Below, in pieces: positions 16,907 through 26,216 of a stretch of 58,862 nucleotides of DNA. This DNA is from JAFGED01 sp964551295 (GTDB lineage Bacteria > Chloroflexota > Anaerolineae > B4-G1). Below the pieces are notes generated by a model. It searched no databases, was not told the origin of the DNA, and worked only from the letters and a program-made list of their open reading frames with translations. Where the stretch lies: NCBI GenBank assembly GCA_964551295.1, contig CAZKDJ010000005.1, forward strand, positions 1 through 58,862. The letters are read 5' to 3'. The translations under genes and the position numbers were made by a program. Every line of letters starts with the position of its first letter. Positions within the stretch are counted from its first letter, which is position 1.

Positions 16907-19051
16907 TTAACCCTCCAAGGGCTGTTCTTGGGGCTGTTCTTGCCCCTCCGCCCTCGCTGATTCCTCAGTCCTAGCCCGATTCTCACGAGGCTTGACCCTG
17001 AGGCGAACTATCGCCCGATCGACGCGCAAGGTCCGGCCCAACTCATCCACGGCCGTCTGCAAGATGGTCGAGATATCCGGGGAGCGACGAAGCCTGTTGG
17101 CGATTTCATAGGCGCGGTGCTCTCGCTGAGCACGTCGTTGAACCTGATCGAAAAGTCGGACGTTCTCCAACGCCACCGCCGCCTGATCCATAAAGGCGGA
17201 CAGCATCTGCACCTCATCATCGCTTATGCGGTCTTTCTGGTGCTTGTCGAAAGCGACCTCGACAACGCCGATGACACGCTCACGCAGATTGATGGGCATA
17301 AAGATGTGCAGGTATCGTTCGTGTCCCAACTTGTCCCAGACTTCTCGATCGAAACGACCATCCCACTCTTCAATAATCTCGGTGCGGCCAGAGCGGTATA
17401 TGTCCGGCACGATATCTTGGTCATCGAGGGAATACTGGCTCATTTCCTTCCATTCGGGATAGACATCGAACTCTCCCCCCCATATCCCATGCTGAAGGCC
17501 AATCGTCCCCCTCTCCTCATCCACGGTACTGAGAAGGACGTGCTCGCAGTTGAGCGTGCGGTACACCGCCTCCAAGACAGCGCGCACCATTTCCTCCTCC
17601 TCCAGCGAGGAGGAGATGGCTCGACTGGTCTGATACAGCGACTCCATGCTCAGAGCCGTCTTTTGCGCCTCGGCGAAAAGCCGAGCGCTATCGATGGCCT
17701 GCGCCACCTGCTCGCTCACCGCCTCGACGAGGGTGACCTCCTCGGGCGTCCAGTCCCGCCCATTATCGGCCTCGACACCCAGACAGCCAATGACTTGACC
17801 GCGAATTCGAAGCGGCACAGCCAACACCGGCTCGGACGCCCCCGAAGCATCAAGCCCCACGATCTCGTTGCGTTCCACAGCCAAATCGTAGGCCGGAGAG
17901 GGCAACTCATCGACCGGTGAGACGTCAATCTGGTCATAGACATAGCCCAGCGGACGCTCCGCTGCCAGCAATCTTTCCCAGGTCTCGGCGTTGAACTGGC
18001 CATAGAGCAAGTTCAGTTCACGCAGTTGTTCCTCGGTGCGCTCCACCAGACGGGCATTCTGGATAGCAATGGCCAATTGGTCGGCCAAGATGAGCAAGAT
18101 GGCCACATCCTCCTCTGTGAAAGCAGATGGCTCCCTAGACTGGACATCCAACACACCAATCACCTCACCACGAACCCACAGCGGGAGGGCCATCTCAGAA
18201 CGGGTTTCCGGCAGGTCGGGGTTATCGAAAAAGACAGAGTCTTCACCGACGTCCAGAGCGATGTGGGGCTCGCTCGTCGTCACGGCGGAGCCGACGATAC
18301 CCACCTGGCCGACCAGAAGACTATATCCCCGCTCCAGCATGCGTTGCCCGCCTTCGGAGGAGGCAGCACGTAAGACAGCGTACTGTCCTATCTCATCCAA
18401 CAGAAACATGCCCACGTGGTAAAAGCCAAACCCATCCGAAACGAGATTCGCCGTCCGATCAAGAAGCTGGCGTAGATCCAAGATCGCGGCTGCCTCACGG
18501 CCCACCTCAGCTACCGTCTGAAGCTGCATGGCCCGACGTTCCAGTGCCCCTTCGGCCTGCTTGCGGGCGGTGATGTCGCGGGAGATGCCAAAAGTGCCGA
18601 CGATCTTGCCTGCCTCATCCCGCAGAGGCAGCTTGCTCGTCGAGACCCAGCTCACGCTACCATCGGGCCACGTTTCCTTCTCCTCCAGATCCAACACCGG
18701 TTCGCCGGCGCGGATTATTCTTTGCTCATCTTCGTACGCTGGCCGGGCGTGCTCATCGGTGAAAAAGTCAAAGTCCGTCTTGCCCACAACATCGGCAGGA
18801 TCATCCAAACCAAAGCGCTCGGACTGGGAACGGTTGACCCTGATGAAGTGACTCTCAGTATCTTTGAAGTAAATAGGGTCAGGAATATAGTCCATCAAAG
18901 CATGCAGCAAAAGCCGTTCCTGCGTCGGTGTCGCCTCCGCTTCCTTGGGTGCATCCACCTGCTCCTGCAGTCCGGTAACCTGTTGGCGCAGCTTTTGCAG
19001 TTCCTCGATCAGTTCCGCCTTGGTCTTTCTCTTATCACTTGTTTTGGCCAT
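16907..19051 (-). CDS. Soluble PAS-GAF sensor protein without output domain
   Basis: The 714-residue cytoplasmic protein has an N-terminal Lys-rich coiled coil (1-45), a PAS domain (about 45-165, with DPIYFKDTESHFIRVN and GISRDITARKQAEG), a GAF of the FYH type (FGFYHVGMFLLDE, about 175-345), a truncated GAF (about 355-475, VPLRIRGQVIGCLGVE) and a further GAF (about 485-645). It then has the cluster-wide tail (LQTAVDELGRTLRVDRAIVRL) and ends in a Glu/Gln-rich stretch. No HisKA, GGDEF, phosphatase or DNA-binding domain is present. It lies 36 bp upstream of the giant kinase gene and probably works with it. Ligands are unknown; the PAS domain resembles the one in the protein at 26209-29520. Confidence 0.88.
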   Translation of the reverse strand: MAKTSDKRKTKAELIEELQKLRQQVTGLQEQVDAPKEAEATPTQERLLLHALMDYIPDPIYFKDTESHFIRVNRSQSERFGLDDPADVVGKTDFDFFTDEHARPAYEDEQRIIRAGEPVLDLEEKETWPDGSVSWVSTSKLPLRDEAGKIVGTFGISRDITARKQAEGALERRAMQLQTVAEVGREAAAILDLRQLLDRTANLVSDGFGFYHVGMFLLDEIGQYAVLRAASSEGGQRMLERGYSLLVGQVGIVGSAVTTSEPHIALDVGEDSVFFDNPDLPETRSEMALPLWVRGEVIGVLDVQSREPSAFTEEDVAILLILADQLAIAIQNARLVERTEEQLRELNLLYGQFNAETWERLLAAERPLGYVYDQIDVSPVDELPSPAYDLAVERNEIVGLDASGASEPVLAVPLRIRGQVIGCLGVEADNGRDWTPEEVTLVEAVSEQVAQAIDSARLFAEAQKTALSMESLYQTSRAISSSLEEEEMVRAVLEAVYRTLNCEHVLLSTVDEERGTIGLQHGIWGGEFDVYPEWKEMSQYSLDDQDIVPDIYRSGRTEIIEEWDGRFDREVWDKLGHERYLHIFMPINLRERVIGVVEVAFDKHQKDRISDDEVQMLSAFMDQAAVALENVRLFDQVQRRAQREHRAYEIANRLRRSPDISTILQTAVDELGRTLRVDRAIVRLRVKPRENRARTEESARAEGQEQPQEQPLEG

Positions 19052-19074
19052 ACCCTGTCACTCCCGTAGCTTGT

Positions 19075-20997
19075 CTACGGTGCTTGCTCGCTCATCTCAT
19101 CATCCTCAGAGGCCCGCTCTTCCACCTCTTTGGTGGTCCGCTCCCCCATCTCTTCGGCGGCTTGTCCTTCCTCGCCGCCATCTTCTGAGTCACTATCGTG
19201 CGGCAAGTCGCTGCGGGCTTCAGAGTCCGGGGATTCTGCACCAACCGATAACCGATCTTCTGTGCCCCCCAACTTTATAAACGCCCGCTCGGTACCCAGG
19301 GCAGCTCCCAGGCCACGCACAGCCGTCTGAAGAATTCTCTCCACGTCCATAGAGGCGCGCACCTGGGCGGTGATGTCGGCAATCAGCCGGTCTCGCTGCG
19401 CACGCTGTCGCGTCTCGTCCAGCAGGCGCGCGTTCTCCAGGGCCAGCGCCAGACGATTGGCAACCTCCTCGACCAATGACACCGTATCGGCCGCAACAGC
19501 CTGATCCTCAAAGCTCAAATTGAGCACCCCCACCACTTGATCGCGCAATTTCACCGGCACAGCCAAGGTGCTGGTCTGTTCCTGTCCGTCGCCAGCTGCA
19601 TCAGGCTCAGGGGTGAGCACCACAGGGCGACCATCCACCCACGCCTGAACGGCTTCGGGGGGTGGCTCGACCGCCCGCTCGATACCCGACCGCCGATAAC
19701 GATATCCCATCCCTTGTCTACCACGCTGAGCGGATATACGCCAAGAGTCCTGGGTAAAAACCCCCGAGGCCACCTCCAACTGGCGCACGGTTTGCTGCAT
19801 CTCTGAAAGCAACCGGGCATTCTCGATCGCCACCGCAAACTGGTCTGCCATCGCTTGCAACACCGCCACGTCGTCGCCGTCAAAGGCTTCCTCTTTCTGG
19901 CTGTGAATGTCAAAAGCGCCAATGATGCGCCTACCGACCCGAAACGGCAGCACCAACTCCGACCGGGTTTGGGGCAGCAGCGGATTCTCAAAGCGCACCG
20001 CGTCTTCGCCCACGTCAAAAAGAAGACGATGGTAGCCACTGTTGACCACGTAGCTGATCAGGCCCTCCTCCTCCAGGTCAACCTGCTGCCCCTGCTCCAG
20101 CATCTGACGACCGGCTACGCCTGTGGCAGCCCGCAACACGGCATACTCGTCATACTCATCAACCAAGTAGAGCGCGACGTGATAAAACCCAAACCGATCC
20201 TGAGCCAGATTGACGGCTCGATCCAGCAACTCGTCCAATTCCCGCATAGCGATGATATCACGGGATATATCGGCCGCTACCTGCAACTGCATGGAGCGAC
20301 GCGCCAGGTCCCGCGTCCGGGCCTGCAATTCCTCGCTCCTGGCCTGCAGCTCACGATTGGCCTCGGCCAGGGCTCGCTCATTGGCCTGAGCGCGCGTCAA
20401 CGCATTGACGATACTGCGTCGGCTGAGGCTCACCACTACTGTCGCCACGACGACAATGGCAAGCATCATAAACAGATCGTCAGATCCCACTGAGATTGTG
20501 CGATGTATGGGAATCGTGTACCGGCCAATCTGAACGCCCAAGTGTTCAAGCAGGTACACAATGAACAGAGACACCACAGTCAAAAACCCGAAACCCGCAG
20601 CTGCCCCCCGCCCCAAAAGCAATCCAGCCACAAAAATGGCCACAAAGTAACCAGGTGTGGTCGTGCTGCGTATGCCGCCGAAAATGATAATGGTGACGGT
20701 TGTCGTCGCCCAACAAAGGATTGCCAACAATACGCCTACCTGCCGCACACGCCCTCGGCGAGACATCCAAATCAACCCTCCAAGCGCCGGGACAAAGGCC
20801 ACATAAATAATCACTGCCGCCGTGATCGCGGCCCCTGCCGTTTCGCTGTCCACGATCAGGAATAGAGAGGCCACGACGATCGCGCAGAGCATGACCCATA
20901 GCAGGACATTGAGGAGCGCTGCATTGCGCGTCTTTTCCTCGTCGCCCTCAAATACCGGCGGGGCGAACGACCGCTTAATTCCAGTCCATACATCCAT
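19075..20997 (-). CDS. Multi-pass membrane GAF sensor without output domain
   Basis: The 640-residue protein starts with FAPPVF..DEEKTRNAALLN, a motif shared with the next protein upstream, and about six membrane helices (about 25-190). A cytoplasmic coiled coil (about 195-235) leads to a GAF domain (about 245-400, FGFYHVALYLVDE, GQQVDLEEEG, QTRSELVLPF) and a truncated GAF (about 405-545, VPVKLRDQVVGVLNL). The shared C-terminal tail (RILQTAVRGLGAALGTERAFIKLG) is followed by ~45 acidic, probably disordered residues. It is paralogous to the protein at 21021-22787 and separated from it by 23 bp, suggesting tandem duplication. The ribosome site GAGAGGA precedes the ATG. The role is inferred as a membrane-bound signal input to the neighbouring kinase. 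Confidence 0.87.
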   Translation of the reverse strand: MDVWTGIKRSFAPPVFEGDEEKTRNAALLNVLLWVMLCAIVVASLFLIVDSETAGAAITAAVIIYVAFVPALGGLIWMSRRGRVRQVGVLLAILCWATTTVTIIIFGGIRSTTTPGYFVAIFVAGLLLGRGAAAGFGFLTVVSLFIVYLLEHLGVQIGRYTIPIHRTISVGSDDLFMMLAIVVVATVVVSLSRRSIVNALTRAQANERALAEANRELQARSEELQARTRDLARRSMQLQVAADISRDIIAMRELDELLDRAVNLAQDRFGFYHVALYLVDEYDEYAVLRAATGVAGRQMLEQGQQVDLEEEGLISYVVNSGYHRLLFDVGEDAVRFENPLLPQTRSELVLPFRVGRRIIGAFDIHSQKEEAFDGDDVAVLQAMADQFAVAIENARLLSEMQQTVRQLEVASGVFTQDSWRISAQRGRQGMGYRYRRSGIERAVEPPPEAVQAWVDGRPVVLTPEPDAAGDGQEQTSTLAVPVKLRDQVVGVLNLSFEDQAVAADTVSLVEEVANRLALALENARLLDETRQRAQRDRLIADITAQVRASMDVERILQTAVRGLGAALGTERAFIKLGGTEDRLSVGAESPDSEARSDLPHDSDSEDGGEEGQAAEEMGERTTKEVEERASEDDEMSEQAP

Positions 20998-21020
20998 TGG
21001 CGTTTCCTCTCATCACAGCC

Positions 21021-22787
21021 TTACGCGCGCCCAGTCCCTCCATCATCGCCCGGTACAGATTTTCCAACAGCACCAACGTGGACGGACGCCTCGGCCACGT
21101 TGGGTAGCTGCCCCAACTCTCGCACGGCGGCCCGCAGCAGGGTATCCATGTCCAGCGATTGGGTGAAGCGGGTCGTCATCTCGCCCAGTAGCTGCTCGCG
21201 CCGCGCGCGCCGCTCCGTTTCCTCCAGCAGGCGGGCATTCTCCAGCGCCATCGCCAGCCGGTCGGCCACCTCCTCGATCTGCGCGACGGTCCTCGCAGAG
21301 ATATTCTCCTGCGAAGAACGGAGATTCAACACGCCAATGACCTGCCCACGCAGCTTGATGGGAATGGAAGCAACACTGACTGTATCCTCACCGCCATCCC
21401 CCGGGGATTCAACTGTGGTGACTACAGATTCACCCGCCAGCCACGCCTGACGAGCCTCCGGCGGTTGTTCGGCAGTCGGCTCGACATCCGTCCGGCGGTA
21501 TCGATACCCCAGGGTCCGGCCGGCGCCGGTCTGCCACGACTCCTGAGTATAGCGCCTGGAGGCGATCTCCAACTCGTGCATCGCCTGACGCGTTTCCTGA
21601 AGCAAGCGGGCATTCTCGATCGCCACCGCCAGTTGATCGGCGATCGTCTGCAGGATCGAGATATCCTCCTCGTCAAAGGCCTCTGCCTCCCGGCTCTGCA
21701 CATCCAAGGCGCCGATGACCTGTCGGCCTATCCGAAGCGGCAACGCCATCTCCGAACGGGTCTCGGGGAGCAAGGGATTCCTAAAGTGCGCAGCATCGAT
21801 GCCCACGTCCAGGGCAATGCGGGGTTCTCCCGTGGACGCAACGTGTCCAACGATGCCGCTCTTACCTACCCTCAGCTTGTGCCCTTGCTCCAGCAGCTTT
21901 TGGCCGGCATCGCCAGTGGCCGCCCGCAACACCGCCCACTCGCCGGCCTCGTCCACAAAAAAGACACCCGCGTGATAAAAGCCAAAGCGGCGCCGAATCA
22001 TGTCGACCGCGCGGTCCAGCAACTCGTCCAGCTCTCGGGCGGCAGTAGTATCCCGGGTCACTTCAGCCGCCGCCCGGAGTTTGACGGCTCGCTGCTCCAA
22101 CTTGCGCGTACGCACCCGCGACTCGTCGCGGCCGACTTGCAGCTCGCGGTTCATCTCAGCCAACGCGCGCTCGTGGCTCCGGGCGCGGCTGAGTACGTCG
22201 ACGATATTACGCCGCACCAGGCCCAGCAGCACCGCCATCAGGGCAACAAAGACGGCCAATAAGAACAAGTCATTAGGCGCCGTGTCAGGTCTAATTTGAG
22301 TGAGCGCCGTTACACGCTCGGGGATTATAGACCTTGTGTGGGGATAATACACCAAGAACACCCCCAACGCCGACAGCATGCTCATAATACCAAAGACACC
22401 CGCCCAGCGCCCACCCAAGAGCAACCCGGTGATGAAAATGACCAGCAGGTAACCGGCAGACCCGATGGAACGCACACCGCCAAAGAGAAAGATCAGGGCA
22501 GTTACCGACATCCAAGTAGAGATGACGAGCATAAAACTAGCTGCCCGCACAAGCCTGCTGTGCAGTAACAAGACCACCAGGCCAAGAAGCGCGAGAAACG
22601 CCAGGATGAGGCCAGCGGATATCCACATATCAGTCACAGTGTTGTTGAAATAGATCAGACCAGGGGAAGCCAACACAATGAGCAAGCCCCCGGCCCACAC
22701 AATGATATTGAGAAATCCCGCAACGCGCGCCTTGTCCTCGTCCTCTGGAAAGACCGGCGGAGATAAAAGCTTTCTAATCCAAGACAT
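21021..22787 (-). CDS. Multi-pass membrane GAF sensor without output domain
   Basis: This 588-residue paralog of the preceding entry begins MSWIRKLLSPPVFPEDEDKA and has about six membrane helices to residue ~190. A coiled coil, a GAF domain (FGFYHAGVFFVDE, GHKLRVGKSGIVGH, ETRSEMALPLRIG) and a truncated GAF (IPIKLRGQVIGVLNLRS) follow. The tail (LLRAAVRELGQLPNVAEASVHVG) has a shorter end than its neighbours. The ATG at 22787 is preferred because GAGAGGG lies 7 bp upstream; the GTG two codons earlier is too close to that site. No transmitter, cyclase or phosphodiesterase signature is visible. Confidence 0.87.
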   Translation of the reverse strand: MSWIRKLLSPPVFPEDEDKARVAGFLNIIVWAGGLLIVLASPGLIYFNNTVTDMWISAGLILAFLALLGLVVLLLHSRLVRAASFMLVISTWMSVTALIFLFGGVRSIGSAGYLLVIFITGLLLGGRWAGVFGIMSMLSALGVFLVYYPHTRSIIPERVTALTQIRPDTAPNDLFLLAVFVALMAVLLGLVRRNIVDVLSRARSHERALAEMNRELQVGRDESRVRTRKLEQRAVKLRAAAEVTRDTTAARELDELLDRAVDMIRRRFGFYHAGVFFVDEAGEWAVLRAATGDAGQKLLEQGHKLRVGKSGIVGHVASTGEPRIALDVGIDAAHFRNPLLPETRSEMALPLRIGRQVIGALDVQSREAEAFDEEDISILQTIADQLAVAIENARLLQETRQAMHELEIASRRYTQESWQTGAGRTLGYRYRRTDVEPTAEQPPEARQAWLAGESVVTTVESPGDGGEDTVSVASIPIKLRGQVIGVLNLRSSQENISARTVAQIEEVADRLAMALENARLLEETERRARREQLLGEMTTRFTQSLDMDTLLRAAVRELGQLPNVAEASVHVGAVGKSVPGDDGGTGRA

Positions 22788-22810
22788 CGACACGCCCTCT
22801 CGTCACAGTT

Positions 22811-25438
22811 CTAGGCCGCTTCCTCGTCCCCTGCCGAGTCGATCTCGGCAGAAGGCCCGATGTGAACCGACACCTCATCCACTTGCAGCAAATCCCCCAG
22901 CTCCTGTATCGCAGTCTGCAACAAAGTCTCCGTGTCTAGGGAGCGGGAAAAGTGCGCCGTCATGTCATTGAGCGTCTGCTCCCACCCGGCCAGTTGCCGC
23001 GTCTCCTCCAACAGGCGCACGTTCTCGATAGCCAAAGCCATCTGGTCGGCCACGGTCTCGATGAGGGCGATCTCGTCTTCGGTCCACTGCCATCTATCCT
23101 CCGTCTCCTGCAGACCCAGCGCGCCGATGATCTGACCCCGCAGTGTGATAGGCGTCATCAGAGCAACCTCGCCCGCTCCCTCATCACTATCGAGTTTGAG
23201 GACCATTTCCCGTCGCAACGCCACCTCTTCAGCCTCGGATAGTGCAGCATCATCGAGAGGTGCCGCATCTGGCCGCGCGCGTTCATAGAAAGGAGAAATC
23301 CGTCTGGGTGCCAAGCCGGCCCACTGTTCGCGCACGTAAAGCCTCTGGCTCTCCTCCATCTCGTGCAATCTCTCTCGCAACTCGGTGAACAGATACGCAT
23401 TATCGATCGTCACCGCTATCTGATCAGCCATCGTTTGCAGTACGGCGACATCCTCCCGGGAAAACGCATCGCTCTCAACGCTATGTACGTCCAGAGCACC
23501 CAGCACACGCCCACGGGAACGGAGCGGCAAAGCAATCTCAGAACGCGTCTGCGTCAACAGGTCACTAGCGGGAGCCACACCCTCTTCGTCCAGGCTGAGG
23601 CTGGTTTGAGCCTGGCCCCTGGCCGCGCATTGGCCGACAGCCGAGTTATCGCCGATTTCGACCTTGTAGCCCTGCGACAACATCCAGCGCCCGGCCACAC
23701 CCGTACCCGCCTTGAGCACCAATTCATGTTGGCTGGCGTCTGCGCCGTTACCCGCGCTGGTTTCATTGATCAGGAACAAGCCGACATAGTACAGCTCAAA
23801 CCGCTCGCGGATCAAATCCACCACCTGCTGTACAAGCTCATCGAGATCGAGCTCCGACGACGACGCCTGCGAGACCTGGCTGGCCGTCTCAAGCTGCAAG
23901 GTGCGTCTCCTCAACGCCGCGTTTGCCGCTGTCAACTCCTCCGCCCGCTCGCGAAGCGTCTCTCGTGAACGAACCACCTCGCCATGTTTTTCCTCCGCCT
24001 CCCGCAGAAACGTGGTCAATGAAGAATTGAACATCCATTGGATCATCGTAGCAGCAGCCAATATCAACCCAAACGTACCGCTCATATTCAACAGCACAGT
24101 GGTCCACGTCCACTTCTCGGGCTTGAGCACATCGATCGGCTCAAGCCAGCCCAGGTAGTGGACGGCAGCAAAAGCAAAGTAAACGCCAAAACTCCCCAGC
24201 GCGGCATAAATACCCGCATGCCGCCCCACGAGGGTAGAGAGCAACAGAGGAGCAAGCAGCAGGTACAACCAACCAGCCCCCAGCGGGCCATCCAAGTACA
24301 AGTTGACCGCACCAACCACATAAGCCAATATCACCAGGCCCGCCGTCCGCCACATCGGATCGAGCCGCCGAGCAAAGGTGATGCCCGCCAACACTGCCCA
24401 GGCGACAAAGTAAGGCAAATATCCCCACCATTTCCCCGGGTCGTCGCGACTGATAATCACCAGACCAGCCACAACCAGAGTGGCCGCACCAAAAACCAGG
24501 AGCAACAAGCGATTCAGAATCTTGGTGCGCTGTTCCTTGATCATCGCTGTCCAATCAGGGGGCATGCTGGGCGGAACAGCCTCCAAAGCCTCTTCCTCGA
24601 TCTCGGCCTCGACCGGCTCTGGTTCAACAGCCACCTCGGCAGCAATCGGTTCGGGTATCTCGGGCTCAACCTCTGCGCTGACCGCAGGCGCAGCCTCCTC
24701 GGCCGCCAACAGTTCAGCCATTGTAGGCAGTTCAGCCGCCGGCTCTGGTTCAGCGACCGCCTCGGCGGCAACCGGTTCGGGTATCTCAAGCTCGACCTCT
24801 GCGCTGACCGCAGGCGTAGCCTCCTCGGCCGCCGACAGTTCAGCCATCGTAGGCAGCTCAACCTCCGGCTCGGTTTCTTCGACCAACGCCGGTTCAGCAA
24901 GCTCTGCCAAAGCAGGCTCCTCCTCTACTGTCACCGGCTCAACGACGATGGGCTCAGGCTTGACTATCTCGGCAACAGGAGGCTCGACAGCTTCGGGCAA
25001 CTCAGGCTCGACCTCAATTTCCTCAACGGCCGCCGGTTCAAGCGCCTCGGCTGGCCCCGCCTCCTCGACGATGGGCTCCGGGGCAAGCAACGCATCGATA
25101 GCCGGCTCCTCTGCCAAGGCAGGCTCTGCCAATTCAGGCCCCACCAAGGCAGGCAAAGCCTGCCCCTCCTCCTCAGCCGCCTCGGCGGTGACGGGCTCTG
25201 CCGCGAGTAACGCGTCTATGGCAGGTGCTTGGGGTAGCTCGACCTCTTCAGTCGCCGGCTCTTCCTGTTCAGCCGCCGGCTGTGCTCCTCCAGCCGCCTC
25301 GGCCGGCTCGCCCCCGGCGAGCTCATCGATGCCCTGGGGCTCTTTGAGCTCCTCTTTCGCCTCGATCTCCTCCTCCGAGTCGAGATCAGCGAACAACCCG
25401 TCAAGTTGGCCTGAGAGATCTTTATGCTTCTTTGCCAT
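22811..25438 (-). CDS. Membrane GAF sensor with long acidic Pro/Ala/Glu N-terminal region and ParB-like N-terminal peptide
   Basis: The 875-residue protein overlaps the ParA gene by 17 bp and starts at the ATG at 25438, with GAGGAGT 9 bp upstream. Its first residues, MAKKHKDLSGQLDGLFADL, recall the Lys-rich, L..GL..LF leader by which ParB/Spo0J proteins contact ParA. About 260 residues of Glu/Pro/Ala-rich, presumably disordered sequence follow, including two 42-residue tandem repeats. Six or so membrane helices span about 305-480. A coiled coil then leads to an LYY-type GAF (FELYYVGLFLINE, about 545-710), a truncated GAF (TPITLRGQIIGALGLQ) and the shared tail (LLQTAIQELGDLLQVDEVSVHIG). No output domain is present. 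It may be the ParA-linked scaffold of the cluster; this is inference. Confidence 0.85.
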   Translation of the reverse strand: MAKKHKDLSGQLDGLFADLDSEEEIEAKEELKEPQGIDELAGGEPAEAAGGAQPAAEQEEPATEEVELPQAPAIDALLAAEPVTAEAAEEEGQALPALVGPELAEPALAEEPAIDALLAPEPIVEEAGPAEALEPAAVEEIEVEPELPEAVEPPVAEIVKPEPIVVEPVTVEEEPALAELAEPALVEETEPEVELPTMAELSAAEEATPAVSAEVELEIPEPVAAEAVAEPEPAAELPTMAELLAAEEAAPAVSAEVEPEIPEPIAAEVAVEPEPVEAEIEEEALEAVPPSMPPDWTAMIKEQRTKILNRLLLLVFGAATLVVAGLVIISRDDPGKWWGYLPYFVAWAVLAGITFARRLDPMWRTAGLVILAYVVGAVNLYLDGPLGAGWLYLLLAPLLLSTLVGRHAGIYAALGSFGVYFAFAAVHYLGWLEPIDVLKPEKWTWTTVLLNMSGTFGLILAAATMIQWMFNSSLTTFLREAEEKHGEVVRSRETLRERAEELTAANAALRRRTLQLETASQVSQASSSELDLDELVQQVVDLIRERFELYYVGLFLINETSAGNGADASQHELVLKAGTGVAGRWMLSQGYKVEIGDNSAVGQCAARGQAQTSLSLDEEGVAPASDLLTQTRSEIALPLRSRGRVLGALDVHSVESDAFSREDVAVLQTMADQIAVTIDNAYLFTELRERLHEMEESQRLYVREQWAGLAPRRISPFYERARPDAAPLDDAALSEAEEVALRREMVLKLDSDEGAGEVALMTPITLRGQIIGALGLQETEDRWQWTEDEIALIETVADQMALAIENVRLLEETRQLAGWEQTLNDMTAHFSRSLDTETLLQTAIQELGDLLQVDEVSVHIGPSAEIDSAGDEEAA
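24608..24859 (-). repeat. Two tandem 126-bp (42-residue) repeats inside the acidic region
   Basis: The two copies (24608-24733 and 24734-24859) both encode ELPTMAEL.AAEEA.PAVSAEVE.EIPEP and differ at few positions. The spacing of matching codons is exactly 126 bp. Copy number could vary by recombination, changing linker length in frame. Confidence 0.85.
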
Positions 25439-26216
25439 AGTCCGCCAACTCCTCACCGCTATGGTCCAACAACTCCTCAGCCAGGGCACGATACTGCTCA
25501 GTCGCCCGGGTGTTTGGTGCATACAAGTTGATCGGCTGCCCAAACGCCGGGCTCTCTCTCAATTTGGTGTCCACCCCGATGATCGTCTCAAAGAGGGTGT
25601 CCTGCAATCCCTGTTGCATTTGATCAAGTACGACCCGACTGATCTTGTTACGCATGTCGTACATCGTCACCAGCACACGGTAGGTTAACTGCGGGTTGGA
25701 CTTTTCCTGCACCCGCTGAACCATGGCCAAAAAATGCTTGAGCGTGCGAGAGGCATAATACTCACACTGGATGGGAATGATGAGCAGCTCAGCCGCCGTC
25801 AGCGCATTGACGGTCAACGTCCCCAGTGACGACGGGCAATCCATGAGCACGAAATCGTAAAACCCCTGCTCCATCGTCTGCAGGCCATTTCTCAGGCGAA
25901 ACTGGTAATTGGGCCTCCCGTAGAGCACCTTGTCAAGCAGGAGCAGTCCCTCGTTGGCCGGAATGATATCCAGCCCGGGCACAGTGCTTTCACGGCTGAC
26001 GCTGACCATCGAGTCGTTGCCGAGGAGCGCATCCCCGATCGTGCGACGCAAGGTATCTGGCCTCAGGCCCAACGACTGGGTGAGATTCGCCTGGGGATCG
26101 AGGTCAATGAGCAGGATGGTCTTTCCCATCTCTGCCAAACAGCCTCCCAATGACAGGCATGAGGTGGTCTTGGCCACGCCACCTTTCTGATTACTGATCA
26201 CGATCGTCCTAGTCAT
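25422..26216 (-). CDS. ParA/Soj-family partitioning-type ATPase
   Basis: This deviant Walker ATPase of 264 residues forms dimers on nucleoid DNA and positions cargo. Motifs are the Walker A' loop SNQKGGVAKTT at residues ~8-18, ILLIDLDPQANLT near 38, Walker B FVLMDCPSSLG near 120, and PIQCEYYASRTLKHF near 150. It starts at the ATG at 26216 (AAGGAAG upstream), overlapping the preceding sensor gene by 8 bp, and its end overlaps the following membrane sensor by 17 bp, so it is embedded in the operon. No ParB gene or parS-like site is in the window. Orphan ParA relatives of this kind position chemosensory arrays and other protein clusters in other bacteria; a similar job for the GAF complex is inferred. 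Confidence 0.93.
   Translation of the reverse strand: MTRTIVISNQKGGVAKTTSCLSLGGCLAEMGKTILLIDLDPQANLTQSLGLRPDTLRRTIGDALLGNDSMVSVSRESTVPGLDIIPANEGLLLLDKVLYGRPNYQFRLRNGLQTMEQGFYDFVLMDCPSSLGTLTVNALTAAELLIIPIQCEYYASRTLKHFLAMVQRVQEKSNPQLTYRVLVTMYDMRNKISRVVLDQMQQGLQDTLFETIIGVDTKLRESPAFGQPINLYAPNTRATEQYRALAEELLDHSGEELADYGKEA

Noticed and set aside
24038..25688. Long plus-strand open frames, one Ser/Ala/Gly-rich
   Set aside because: They mirror the acidic repeat region of the membrane sensor; the composition reflects reverse-complemented Glu/Ala/Pro codons.
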